This document shows, one piece after another, positions 18,435 to 27,385 of a DNA stretch of 64,000 bases (position 1 is the stretch's first letter; the number at the start of each line of letters is the position of its first letter). The DNA comes from Marinigracilibium pacificum. Its GTDB lineage: Bacteria > Bacteroidota > Bacteroidia > Cytophagales > Cyclobacteriaceae. Made by a program: the position numbers and the translations under genes. A model generated the notes under the pieces. It made no database searches, had not been told where the DNA came from, and worked only from the letters and a program-made list of their open reading frames with translations. The stretch lies in assembly GCF_012926615.1 (NCBI RefSeq), contig NZ_JABBNU010000001.1:496001-560000 (forward strand), in the 5' to 3' direction.

Positions 18435-19198
18435 TGAAAAGTATCGATATAAACTGTGACATGGGTGAAAGTTATGGCAATTTCAAAATAGGGAATGACC
18501 TAGAGTTAATGCCATTTATTTCTTCTTGTAATGTTGCATGTGGTTTTCATGGTGGAGACCCTCTAACAATCGAAAACACAATTTTGAGAGCAAAGGAATT
18601 TGGATTAGCTATAGGAGCACACCCATCTTATCCTGACTTATCAGGATTTGGTAGGAGAAAAATGATAATTGATTCCGAGGAGCTAAAAGCAATAGTAAAA
18701 TATCAAATTTCTGCTCTTGCAGGTATGTGTAATAGTTTGGGGGCAAAACTGAAACATGTAAAGCCACATGGTGCTTTGTATAATGCTGCTGCATCTGATA
18801 GAAATATTGCTTGGACAATTGGTAAAGCTATGTTAGAACTCGATTCTTCTTTAATTCTGGTTGGACTGTATGGAAGTCAAATGCAGGAAATTGCAGAGGA
18901 ATTAAATATAAAATTTATTTCTGAAGCATTTATCGACCGGGCATATGATAAAGGAGGTAAATTGTTATCAAGAAATGTTTCGGGGGCGGTTCATACAAAC
19001 CCGGAAATTGCTGCGAAACAAGCTCTTGAAATCGTGTTGAATGGTAAAGTTGATATACAGGATAAAGAGGTTATCCAAATAGAATGTGATACACTTTGTA
19101 TACATGGAGATAATCCAGCTGCAAAAGAAATCTTGATTCATGTGAAAGAATCATTTCAGAATAATGATGTTAATGTAAGACCATTTAGTCATGCTTAA
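18434..19198 (+). CDS. pxpA: 5-oxoprolinase subunit A (LamB/YcsF family)
   Basis: A 254-residue LamB/YcsF protein with the full family signature: DINCDMGESYGNF at the N terminus, ISSCNVACGFHGGDP and GAHPSYPDLSGFGRR. With PxpB and PxpC it forms the prokaryotic ATP-dependent 5-oxoprolinase, which opens 5-oxo-L-proline (pyroglutamate) to L-glutamate in the cytoplasm. Its ATG overlaps the stop of the Nramp gene, and it overlaps pxpB by 8 bp, so the operon is tightly coupled. Confidence 0.95.
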   Translation: MKSIDINCDMGESYGNFKIGNDLELMPFISSCNVACGFHGGDPLTIENTILRAKEFGLAIGAHPSYPDLSGFGRRKMIIDSEELKAIVKYQISALAGMCNSLGAKLKHVKPHGALYNAAASDRNIAWTIGKAMLELDSSLILVGLYGSQMQEIAEELNIKFISEAFIDRAYDKGGKLLSRNVSGAVHTNPEIAAKQALEIVLNGKVDIQDKEVIQIECDTLCIHGDNPAAKEILIHVKESFQNNDVNVRPFSHA

Positions 19199-19877
19199 AA
19201 TTAAGCAGTTAGGAAATAGTGCACTAGTTGTAGAGTTCAGACAACAAATCGACTTGAAAACTAATAAGAAGGTTTACTTACTTGAAACCTTAATCAAAGA
19301 GAAAAATGTGAATGGAATAAAATTTTTTATTCCTGCTTTTGCATCACTTACTGTTGGGTTTGATCCTAACCAAATATCATACTTTGTTCTGTCTGAATTT
19401 ATAAAGGCTTTAGCTAAAAATAACATTGATGCCATTGAAAAAGAGATGAATTCAGTAGTTGTCCATTCAGTACCTGTTTGTTATGATGAAGAATTTGCTC
19501 CGGATATTAAGGAAGTACTTAAACAAACAGGGTTGACTCAAAAGGAAATTATTGATTTACATACCTCAGTTGAATATACTATTTTAATGACAGGGTTTTT
19601 ACCTGGGTTTGTTTATTTGGGGAAATTACCATCAGAATTAAAATGTAAAAGGAAGGAAGTGCCGGCTACAAAGGTTATGACCGGTTCTGTTGGGTTGGCA
19701 GGTTCTCAAACAGGGATTTATCCGTTTGAATCGCCTGGAGGGTGGCAGATTATTGGGCGAACTCCCGTTCAGACTTTACAACTTACACATAAAGATCAGT
19801 TTCCATTTCATGGTGGCGATAAAGTAAAATTTGTCCCCATTTCCAGAGAGGAGTTTGAATATGGTGTTAACTCTTAA
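19191..19877 (+). CDS. pxpB: 5-oxoprolinase subunit B (KipI family)
   Basis: A 228-residue KipI/allophanate-hydrolase subunit 1 family protein. The cyclophilin-like C-terminal domain carries the hallmark GFLPGFVYLGKLP, RKEVPATKVMTGSVGLAG and ESPGGWQIIGRTP. In B. subtilis the homologue was first described as an inhibitor of the sporulation kinase KinA; the metabolic role with PxpA and PxpC is the general one. The start is 8 bp inside pxpA, and pxpC follows 14 bp downstream. Confidence 0.95.
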   Translation: MLKIKQLGNSALVVEFRQQIDLKTNKKVYLLETLIKEKNVNGIKFFIPAFASLTVGFDPNQISYFVLSEFIKALAKNNIDAIEKEMNSVVVHSVPVCYDEEFAPDIKEVLKQTGLTQKEIIDLHTSVEYTILMTGFLPGFVYLGKLPSELKCKRKEVPATKVMTGSVGLAGSQTGIYPFESPGGWQIIGRTPVQTLQLTHKDQFPFHGGDKVKFVPISREEFEYGVNS

Positions 19878-19891
19878 AAGGGCGAATAAAA

Positions 19892-20782
19892 ATGAGTGAT
19901 TGTTGTCTGAAATTTTCTAAAGGGGGAATGTATTCAACCATCCAGGATGGAGGAAGAGAGGGGTTTCGTAAATTCGGAGTGCCAATAGGAGGGTTTCTTG
20001 ATAGAAGATCAGCTCATTTAGCAAACAAAATTCTGGGTAAGGAAATTGATAGCCCATTAATTGAAATTACATTAATTGGGCCTGAGTTTGTCGTTGTGGT
20101 GGGAGAAATAAACATTGTTTTGACTGGACCGGAAACTGAGTTTTTAATAAATGGTGAGCCTGCTGAAATGGCAAAAATTAATAGCCTTAAAGCAGGAGAT
20201 ATCGTAAAAATTGGGAAAGTTAAATACGGATGTAGAGCTTATTTGGCTTTCGGAGGAAAGCTCGATATTCCGAAATGGCTGGGGAGTAGTTCTGCAGCTC
20301 CATTGATAGCACCTATCGTAACTCCTTGGGCAATCATTAAACAGGACACATTATTAAGGATTTGTCATACAGATCGCTTAAAAATAAATGAATCTAATAT
20401 TAAGCAGAATTTGGTATATAAATTCCCTATAGAAATTCATGTAACTCCCGGCCCGGAGTTTCATTTGTTTAAGAAAAAACAGGTTCATGATTTTTTTAAA
20501 ATGGAACATGAGGTTTCTAATGAATCAAATAGGATGGGGCTTAGGCTAAAAGCTCATTTTAATCCTGGGGAAATAAAGAATATGATTTCATCCGGAGTAG
20601 TTCCAGGAACAATTCAAATTACAGAAACAGGAATACCGATATTACTATTGGCTGATGCACAAACAACTGGAGGGTATCTTCGCTTTGCAAATGTGGTTGA
20701 TAATGACCTTGATCTTTGTGCACAACTCAAACCTGGTGATCAGTTTATTATAAAATTAGAGCCTGGGGAAGAAACGATTTAG
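19892..20782 (+). CDS. pxpC: 5-oxoprolinase subunit C (KipA family)
   Basis: A 296-residue KipA/allophanate-hydrolase subunit 2 family protein. It begins with the typical block GGMYSTIQDGGREGFRKFGVP, followed by GGFLDRRSAHLANKILG and an internal TPGPEFHLF. It completes the PxpABC complex and is the last gene of the operon. A short AT-only inverted repeat (20785-20806) follows without a T tract, so termination is not clear. Confidence 0.95.
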   Translation: MSDCCLKFSKGGMYSTIQDGGREGFRKFGVPIGGFLDRRSAHLANKILGKEIDSPLIEITLIGPEFVVVVGEINIVLTGPETEFLINGEPAEMAKINSLKAGDIVKIGKVKYGCRAYLAFGGKLDIPKWLGSSSAAPLIAPIVTPWAIIKQDTLLRICHTDRLKINESNIKQNLVYKFPIEIHVTPGPEFHLFKKKQVHDFFKMEHEVSNESNRMGLRLKAHFNPGEIKNMISSGVVPGTIQITETGIPILLLADAQTTGGYLRFANVVDNDLDLCAQLKPGDQFIIKLEPGEETI

Positions 20783-20824
20783 GCATAATATTTGAGATAA
20801 TATTATCACCAAATTACCAAAACC

Positions 20825-21361
20825 ATGTTTCGATTTCTATTTACCCTATCTTTTTGCACACTGATGATGTCATGCTCGGTAAGTAATGACCTTGTTTTTA
20901 CATCATATGAACCTATTAATAATGAAAAATGCATTATAAAGCCTAATTTGGTTTATGTGTTTAATCAAAATGAAAATATACCTTTTGAGGCAGATACAAT
21001 AGGTTATATTCATGTTGAAACCATTCAATCGAGATCTGCAACTACGAGATCTGTTATTCAATATGAAGCCTGGAATAATTGTGGTGTAGCAATTGGTGGG
21101 ATGCCAGAGCACCTTACAAGTAGTAAATTTGATAATACAAAAACAACGGAGCAATTCAGTCTTCCCGTATTAAGGGTTAAAGACTTTGAGGCTTTTATGA
21201 AAGACGAACAAGAATATAAAAAATATGACACCTCTTTTGTTTCGTTAGCCCATAAGCATTTTGAAGATCAAAATAGTAGGTTACGGGCAGCTAAGGTTGG
21301 TCAAACTATTGGAGGCGGTTTACTTCTATTAATTAATATCGGACTCGAATCTTCTCTGTAA
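20825..21361 (+). CDS. Hypothetical lipoprotein
   Basis: The lipobox LMMSC places the lipidated Cys at residue 17. The 160-residue mature part has no domain I recognise. Its last 25 residues (IGGGLLLLINIGLE) are glycine-rich and hydrophobic, like a glycine-zipper membrane segment. It lies 42 bp after the oxoprolinase operon on the same strand; whether it belongs to that operon is uncertain. Confidence 0.65.
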   Translation: MFRFLFTLSFCTLMMSCSVSNDLVFTSYEPINNEKCIIKPNLVYVFNQNENIPFEADTIGYIHVETIQSRSATTRSVIQYEAWNNCGVAIGGMPEHLTSSKFDNTKTTEQFSLPVLRVKDFEAFMKDEQEYKKYDTSFVSLAHKHFEDQNSRLRAAKVGQTIGGGLLLLINIGLESSL

Positions 21362-21408
21362 TAGTTAAATCGCAATAACAATAACTCTTCATATTTTGTT
21401 AAATAAGT

Positions 21409-21612
21409 ATGAAGTATATGTATAATGTAGTTGGTAGTGTCACAGGGTTAGTGATCTTTTATTTAGGATTAATTGCATTTAATGTTCCGTTTCCAATTGT
21501 TTATCTGGTCTTTTTATTACTCCATATAGGAATTATATATATGGTTATTGTTGTCCTAAAAGCTCCATGCAAAGTAAAAAAGACATTTGATCAACAATGG
21601 TATGACCATTAA
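21409..21612 (+). CDS. Small two-TM membrane protein
   Basis: A 67-residue protein with two predicted membrane helices (about residues 5-25 and 30-52) and a short charged tail ending FDQQWYDH. The regular amphipathic layout and the position between two genes support a real gene, and I believe similar small proteins occur in other Cytophagales. The start may be the second Met at 21418. It overlaps the convergent glycosyltransferase by 4 bp. Function unknown. Confidence 0.6.
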   Translation: MKYMYNVVGSVTGLVIFYLGLIAFNVPFPIVYLVFLLLHIGIIYMVIVVLKAPCKVKKTFDQQWYDH

Positions 21613-22814
21613 ACTGCTTTTTCTGCTCTTTTAGCTCTTTCCCAAACAACAGACTGAGATCCTTTTAAGTGTCTGAAGATTCCTTGGATAACAGAAATGT
21701 TCATCATACAAAAATAATAGGGTACAAAAAAGATCTTAATTCTCATCTGTCTGCTTTCAAATACCCAGCCCACTAAGGCTAATAGATAGAAAGCAAATTG
21801 TCCGTACATTAATAGGCTATATATTGTTGAATCAGTATTAAACCATAAATAGAGGTTGGCAAAAAACACAAAGATCAATGCAAAAGGTGTTATAGTCCAT
21901 CTTAATACTCGGTGGGAGATAAATGCAAATGATAGCCAAAAGTGTTTAAAGAAATTAAACGCGCCAGGCATTCGGCTTATTGCTTGTATCCCTCCTGCAG
22001 CAATTCTTACTTTTCTTTTCTTTTCTTCTTTTGTATTTGCTGAACTTCTTTCGGTAGCGTAGGCATTTGGTTCATATGCTACTCTGTTTCCAGCTAATGA
22101 AATTCCAACCGTCATCACAAAATCTTCAATTATGGTATCAGGAGATACTGGTTTATATAGATTTGTTCGTATTGCAAATAATTCACCAGCTGCACCAACA
22201 ACAGAGACCAGCTCATCATCCCATTTTTTCAAAAGAGATTCATATTTCCAATAAAAGCCTTCGCCAGCACCAGCGGCATGATCACTATCATTCTGTTCAA
22301 TTCTTTTTTCTCCTGCTACTGCACCTACATTTTCATCATCAAAATGCCTTACCATATTTTTGAGTGCATCTTTATTAAGAAAAGTATTAGCATCTGTATA
22401 AATAACGATAGGAGTTTGAACAATAGACATTACTCTATCTACAGCAGCAATTTTCCCTTTTCGTTCCGGACTGTGCTCAATTATTATTTGTTCGGTTGCT
22501 CTAGACTGAAGAATTTCAGGCGTTCCATCATCAGATCCGTCTGTAACAAAAAGAATATGGAGTTTATTTTTTGGGTAATCTAACCCTAATGTATTATCCA
22601 ATTTTTCAAGGATATCATCTTTTTCGTTGTAGGCAGCAATTAATACTGTTATATCTGGCCAATCAGCTTTGTCCATTATATTGACTTCCTGTCTTTTGCC
22701 TGAAAAGAGACGTTTTAATCTTGTCAACACAAATAGTACCACACCATATCCAACGAAAGTGTAAACAACTATGAAAAGTGCAATCCAAAAGAGCAGTTTC
22801 ATTAAAAAAATCAT
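21609..22814 (-). CDS. Membrane glycosyltransferase, family 2
   Basis: One TM helix at the N terminus, a GT-A domain (about residues 54-290) and three or four C-terminal TM helices, as in processive GT2 enzymes such as poly-GlcNAc or hyaluronan synthases. The nucleotide-sugar motifs are DGSDDGT (Asp92), the metal-binding YTDAN (Asp141) and the acceptor-base region TIIEDF (Asp231). The QxxRW motif of processive synthases is not obvious; RKVRIAAGGIQ lies in its place. It stands alone, divergent from the repeat adhesin. The sugar substrate is unknown. Confidence 0.88.
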   Translation of the reverse strand: MIFLMKLLFWIALFIVVYTFVGYGVVLFVLTRLKRLFSGKRQEVNIMDKADWPDITVLIAAYNEKDDILEKLDNTLGLDYPKNKLHILFVTDGSDDGTPEILQSRATEQIIIEHSPERKGKIAAVDRVMSIVQTPIVIYTDANTFLNKDALKNMVRHFDDENVGAVAGEKRIEQNDSDHAAGAGEGFYWKYESLLKKWDDELVSVVGAAGELFAIRTNLYKPVSPDTIIEDFVMTVGISLAGNRVAYEPNAYATERSSANTKEEKKRKVRIAAGGIQAISRMPGAFNFFKHFWLSFAFISHRVLRWTITPFALIFVFFANLYLWFNTDSTIYSLLMYGQFAFYLLALVGWVFESRQMRIKIFFVPYYFCMMNISVIQGIFRHLKGSQSVVWERAKRAEKAV

Positions 22815-22922
22815 CCTAAAATAATGTAAGGTTTACGGGAAGCTCCCAAAAGATAAGAGATAAAAGTACCAACATAATAATAATAAAGCAATATAAAATT
22901 ATAATATAATTAGAATTAATAT

Positions 22923-22930
22923 TATCTTTG
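22923..22930 (+). promoter_or_regulatory. Candidate -7 promoter element of the adhesin operon
   Basis: TATCTTTG matches the TAnnTTTG consensus, 61 bp ahead of the adhesin start at 22992. A matching -33 TTTG at the right distance is not seen, so confidence is modest. Confidence 0.45.
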
Positions 22931-22991
22931 AATTTCTAACGGGCCTACTTTACATAAACATTCGATTGAATTTCATGTAAGATCATGAACT

Positions 22992-25900
22992 ATGAAAAGA
23001 TTTTTTTTAACTGGTAAATTATTCCTGCTGGCCACCTTATTGTTTGGGAATTCAATAGATAAGTCAACCGATGGAAATAGCATGTATAATCCGCTTTTTT
23101 ATGGAGCAGATATACAACCTGTCGATGATCAAATGATCGCCGAAGGAGATTCATATTCATATATTTTTGATATCGAGGATGATGTTGATGATATTGATGA
23201 TTTGGATATAAGTTTTATTGGTTTACCACAGGGAGCTGTATTTGATAAAAATACATTGACACTTTCCTGGGTTCCCGGTGAAGATCAGGGTGGTTTGAGT
23301 TACTATATTGATTTAATTGTTGTAGATACTGATATGTACCTTTCGTCAGAGTCTTTTGTGTTATCAGTTTCAGAAAGTAATCAAGCTCCGCAGTTAACTT
23401 TACCAACATTATCTTCTTCATATAATGAATTATCATCGATTTCATTTACAGCCTCAGCAACAGATTCAGACCTTCCTGCTAATCAATTAACATATTCCTT
23501 GTCTGGTGATGTGCCTTCAGGAGCTTCAATAGATCCTCTGACTGGGGAATTTGATTGGGTTCCAACTGAGGAACAAGGGCCGATGACTTATACATTTTTT
23601 ATAGTAGTTACTGATAATCATGGTGGCGAAGATCAGGAGGAAGTAACTGTTTCCATAGAAGAAGATAATATTAACCCCGTATTAGATCCTGTTACAGGAG
23701 GTGATTTTATAGAATTGAGTTTAATCTCAATTGATCTAAATGCTCTTGACTCGGATTTACCACAACAAAATCTAACATATAGCTTTTCAGGTTTAACTTC
23801 TTCCTTTGCATCTATTGATCCGGCTTCCGGAGTTTTTAATTGGACACCTTCAGAAGCAGAAGGGCCTGGAGTCTATAATATCACGTTTGTTGTTACCGAT
23901 AGTTATGGCGGACAAAATTCTATTGTTGTTCAGTTTAATATATTAGAGAAAAACGAAGATCCTGAGATTGAAAAGATTGAAGATCAACAGATAAATGAGT
24001 CTCAATTGTGGACTTATCAGGTTATTGCCACAGACGAAGATATTGAAGATGGTGAGAATCAGGTATTATCCTATGATTTTAAGGGTATGTTTCCTGATGG
24101 AATGACTATTGATGAAAATACCGGATTGATTTCATGGGTTCCTTCAGAAATTCAAGGTCCTGGTGATTATGAAGTAACTGTTAGGGTCAGAGATGATGGA
24201 AGTCCTCGAGGGTCAGATGAAGAGAAATTTAAAATTAAGGTATTAGAAACTAACAGAGCGCCATTAATTAGTGACCCAGGTGAAAAAACCGTGAATGAAC
24301 TTGCTTTACTTGAATTTACATTGACTGCTACAGATCCTGATATTCCGGTGAATAGTTTAAAATATGCTATTGTAAGTGGTGCGGCATCCGGAATGAGTCT
24401 TGATTCTAATACTGGAAGATTTACCTGGACACCATCAGAAAATCAAGGGCCTTCAGTTTATAATGTCAGGTTTAGCGTTTCAGATGGCCAGTTACCGAGT
24501 GAAATTGATGTTCGAATTAATGTTAATGAAGTTAATAGTTTACCAGTAATAGGAACCTTAGTTGATCGAAATATTAATGAGGAGGAGCTCTTGTCATTTA
24601 CTGTAACTGCATCTGATTCAGATCTGCCACAAAACACTTTAAAATTTTATTTACAAGGAAATCCGCCATCGGGAGCTTCAATAAATGAAACAACCGGGGA
24701 ATTTCGATGGACTCCAAGTGAACAACAAGGGCCTGGTGTATATGCAATTACAGTTGAAGTAAATGATGGATTAGGGAGTTCTACTAAATCTTTTAACATT
24801 AATGTTAGAGAAGTAAATAAGACACCTGTATTTACCTCGGGAGCAATCACCGAAGCTCAGGAAAATGTGGAATATGTTTATAATATTGTAGCAGAGGACC
24901 CGGATAATGGTGATAACGTTACCTTGTCTGTTCCTACAAAACCATCTTGGCTAACCTTTACTCAAACGGGTAATGGAACAGGAACTTTAAGAGGAACCCC
25001 TTCTGGTAATGATGTGTCTGACAATGATGTGGTGATTAGAGCTACTGATAAAGTAGGAGCAACTGCCACTCAGTCATATTTCATTTCATTTGAATTGGTT
25101 AATGACCCTCCTGAGATTATTAGTAGCCCTGTAACTCAAGTTCAGGAAGGGTTACAGTATGTATATAATATAATTGCGACTGATCCGGATCCTAACGATC
25201 AGTTGACAATAACTACAGTATCAAAGCCTACATGGATTACTCTAACTAATAATGGAAATGGACGGGCTACATTGTCGGGAACACCGCAGCAAAATGATGT
25301 TGGATCACATCAGGTTTCTATTAAGGTTACAGATGCAGAAGGGTTAAGTGACACACAAAGTTTTTCTATTGTTGTTCAAGATGATCCTGATAATCCAATT
25401 TTAAGTAGTGCAACTTTTCAGGTGGATGAAGATGATACATTATACTTAAACAGTGATGTTTTTGATCAATATTATAGTGACCCCGATAATGATCCTTTGG
25501 CAACTGTAAGGGTTGTTGCAATACCTTCTAATGGGCAATTATTTATTGATGAAAATCCTGTTCAGGGTGGACAAATTGTTGCAGCTGATCAGTTAGATAA
25601 ATTTATTTATGTGCCAAACACTGATTTTATTGGGTCTGATTCAATTCGACTTAGAGTTTCAGATGGAGCTGAAACAGCCGTTAATGCAACTTGGTGGAGA
25701 ATTAATGTAATCCCGGTTAACGATAAACCTGTCGTCCTTAATTTTAATGATTTTGATTTCTTTTATAATGAATTCGAAGATTTACAGCCAATTATCGAAT
25801 TTGGTGAGATAGTCGATGATGATAGTGAAAATATGGCCTTTTTGGAAGCATATTTCCTTACTTCTTTTGAAAACGATGATTATCTGACAGCTAATGTGGA

Positions 25901-26387
25901 TGGAACTATATTAACAGCTAACTATGATGAAATTAATGGTAAATTAAGAATAGAAGGTAGTGCTCCTAAATCTGTTTATGAAGATGTTATGAACACTTTG
26001 TCATTTGGGTATGCTGGAGAATCTAGTCCCAGACCGTTTCCAAGAGGAATAGGATTTGTAGTAAGCGATGGTGTAAATCTTAGTGATGTGTATTCAAGAA
26101 TAATGACATTTGAAAACGCAAGTGTACGATTAGATATAGTCGATGCATTCACTCCAAATGGCGATGGAGTAAATGATACCTGGAGTATATTAAATACTGA
26201 ATTTTTTGATGAAGTTATTGTAAGAGTATTTGATGTAGAAGGCCAAATGGTATTCTTTTCAGATGGTTACCAGGACGAATGGGATGGTAGTTTTGAAGGT
26301 AGTGAGCTTTTATCCGGAACTTATTATTATGTGATCGATCTGGGTAGAGGAAGAAAACAAAAAGGCTCTGTAACAATATTGAAATAA
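22992..26387 (+). CDS. Ig/cadherin-like repeat surface protein with T9SS type B sorting domain
   Basis: This is a secreted 1131-residue protein with a signal peptide. It has about eight tandem beta-sandwich domains of the putative-Ig (He_PIG) type, each near 95 residues, most with a GxSIDxxTGxFxWxPSExQGP core. Two cadherin-like domains follow (about residues 800-1050). The last 85 residues are a gliding-motility-associated (CHU_C) C-terminal domain with TPNGDGVNDTW, the signal for export by the type IX system. The repeats are acidic, as in Ca2+-binding adhesins. It overlaps the PorP/SprF gene by one base, the same pairing as SprB/SprF in Flavobacterium. Confidence 0.88.
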   Translation: MKRFFLTGKLFLLATLLFGNSIDKSTDGNSMYNPLFYGADIQPVDDQMIAEGDSYSYIFDIEDDVDDIDDLDISFIGLPQGAVFDKNTLTLSWVPGEDQGGLSYYIDLIVVDTDMYLSSESFVLSVSESNQAPQLTLPTLSSSYNELSSISFTASATDSDLPANQLTYSLSGDVPSGASIDPLTGEFDWVPTEEQGPMTYTFFIVVTDNHGGEDQEEVTVSIEEDNINPVLDPVTGGDFIELSLISIDLNALDSDLPQQNLTYSFSGLTSSFASIDPASGVFNWTPSEAEGPGVYNITFVVTDSYGGQNSIVVQFNILEKNEDPEIEKIEDQQINESQLWTYQVIATDEDIEDGENQVLSYDFKGMFPDGMTIDENTGLISWVPSEIQGPGDYEVTVRVRDDGSPRGSDEEKFKIKVLETNRAPLISDPGEKTVNELALLEFTLTATDPDIPVNSLKYAIVSGAASGMSLDSNTGRFTWTPSENQGPSVYNVRFSVSDGQLPSEIDVRINVNEVNSLPVIGTLVDRNINEEELLSFTVTASDSDLPQNTLKFYLQGNPPSGASINETTGEFRWTPSEQQGPGVYAITVEVNDGLGSSTKSFNINVREVNKTPVFTSGAITEAQENVEYVYNIVAEDPDNGDNVTLSVPTKPSWLTFTQTGNGTGTLRGTPSGNDVSDNDVVIRATDKVGATATQSYFISFELVNDPPEIISSPVTQVQEGLQYVYNIIATDPDPNDQLTITTVSKPTWITLTNNGNGRATLSGTPQQNDVGSHQVSIKVTDAEGLSDTQSFSIVVQDDPDNPILSSATFQVDEDDTLYLNSDVFDQYYSDPDNDPLATVRVVAIPSNGQLFIDENPVQGGQIVAADQLDKFIYVPNTDFIGSDSIRLRVSDGAETAVNATWWRINVIPVNDKPVVLNFNDFDFFYNEFEDLQPIIEFGEIVDDDSENMAFLEAYFLTSFENDDYLTANVDGTILTANYDEINGKLRIEGSAPKSVYEDVMNTLSFGYAGESSPRPFPRGIGFVVSDGVNLSDVYSRIMTFENASVRLDIVDAFTPNGDGVNDTWSILNTEFFDEVIVRVFDVEGQMVFFSDGYQDEWDGSFEGSELLSGTYYYVIDLGRGRKQKGSVTILK

Positions 26388-27385
26388 TGAAATCACTGAT
26401 ATACTACATATTATTTATTTGGATATCTGCTCCTTTAGTAGGTCAAAACATACCGTTTTATAGTCAAGATCAGCGTACTATGGGGCTTTTTAATCCTGCT
26501 TTAGTAGCTCTTGAAGATTTTACTCAAGTTCAGGTAGGGTATAAAATGTTTTACCCAAAGATTCCTGAAGCACCACAATTAATATCAGCTTCTATAGAAT
26601 TTAATCTTGGCAGTGACCTAAAAGAGTCAACGCAACAACTAAGGGTTAGTGATCCGGATGCCTTATTAGAATTAGCTGACAAAGGTGGAGTTGGTCTCAG
26701 ACATGGTATCAATGTCGCATTTCAGGGGTTTCAGGAGTTTGGTTTGTTTTTCAATAAAGCTATCGCATCTTATAATTTGCAAATACCTCTGAATGAGTCA
26801 ATTAAAATTTCAGGGGGTGTTCAAGTGGAATATCTTGGGGTAAACATGAACCCTGAAAAATATAAATTAAGAGATGAAGTAAATGATCAATTTTACCAAA
26901 GCCTTTTGCAATCTGGTTCAAATTCATCCTATCTTAATTTGGGGCTAGGTGCGGCGTTATTGGGCGAAGATTTTTTTGTTGGTGTAGGTGTAAGTAATGT
27001 AGTTAGTTCTCCGATAGGAGATGAACCCATTAAAGATCTTGAGCCACAGCCGATGATATCAGCTAATGCAGCTTATTTTTTCAGAAATTTGGGTAATGTT
27101 GAGTTATCGCCGATGGTTTCATTTTATCATCATGAAGGTTTAGGAGATATATTTTCCGGGCAAGTTCGATTATTTTATAAAGAAGTGGGTTACTTTGGTG
27201 TTGGTGGAGGTAATAGAACATTGGTATATGTTCCAATAGGGTTAAATATTACTAAATTTATTACTGCTAATTATACTTATTCAATATTGGATAAGGATAA
27301 GTCAGGTTTAGGAACTTCAAATCATGAGGTTTTTGTGCTATTTGCTATTGGAAATAGAAAAGAGACGAAAAGATATAATAAGTGA
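26387..27385 (+). CDS. PorP/SprF family T9SS-associated outer-membrane protein
   Basis: A 332-residue protein with a signal peptide and the family opening QNIPFYSQDQRTMGLFNPAL, followed by alternating beta strands of a predicted outer-membrane barrel and ending in a strand. PorP/SprF proteins assist secretion or surface attachment of type B cargo by the type IX system. Its start overlaps the stop of the adhesin gene (TAATG), and its stop overlaps the start of the PD40 gene (GTGA), so the three are translated as a coupled unit. Confidence 0.9.
   Translation: MKSLIYYILFIWISAPLVGQNIPFYSQDQRTMGLFNPALVALEDFTQVQVGYKMFYPKIPEAPQLISASIEFNLGSDLKESTQQLRVSDPDALLELADKGGVGLRHGINVAFQGFQEFGLFFNKAIASYNLQIPLNESIKISGGVQVEYLGVNMNPEKYKLRDEVNDQFYQSLLQSGSNSSYLNLGLGAALLGEDFFVGVGVSNVVSSPIGDEPIKDLEPQPMISANAAYFFRNLGNVELSPMVSFYHHEGLGDIFSGQVRLFYKEVGYFGVGGGNRTLVYVPIGLNITKFITANYTYSILDKDKSGLGTSNHEVFVLFAIGNRKETKRYNK

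Noticed and set aside
20785-20806. Terminator after pxpC
   Set aside because: The 8-bp stem is made only of A-T pairs and no T tract follows.
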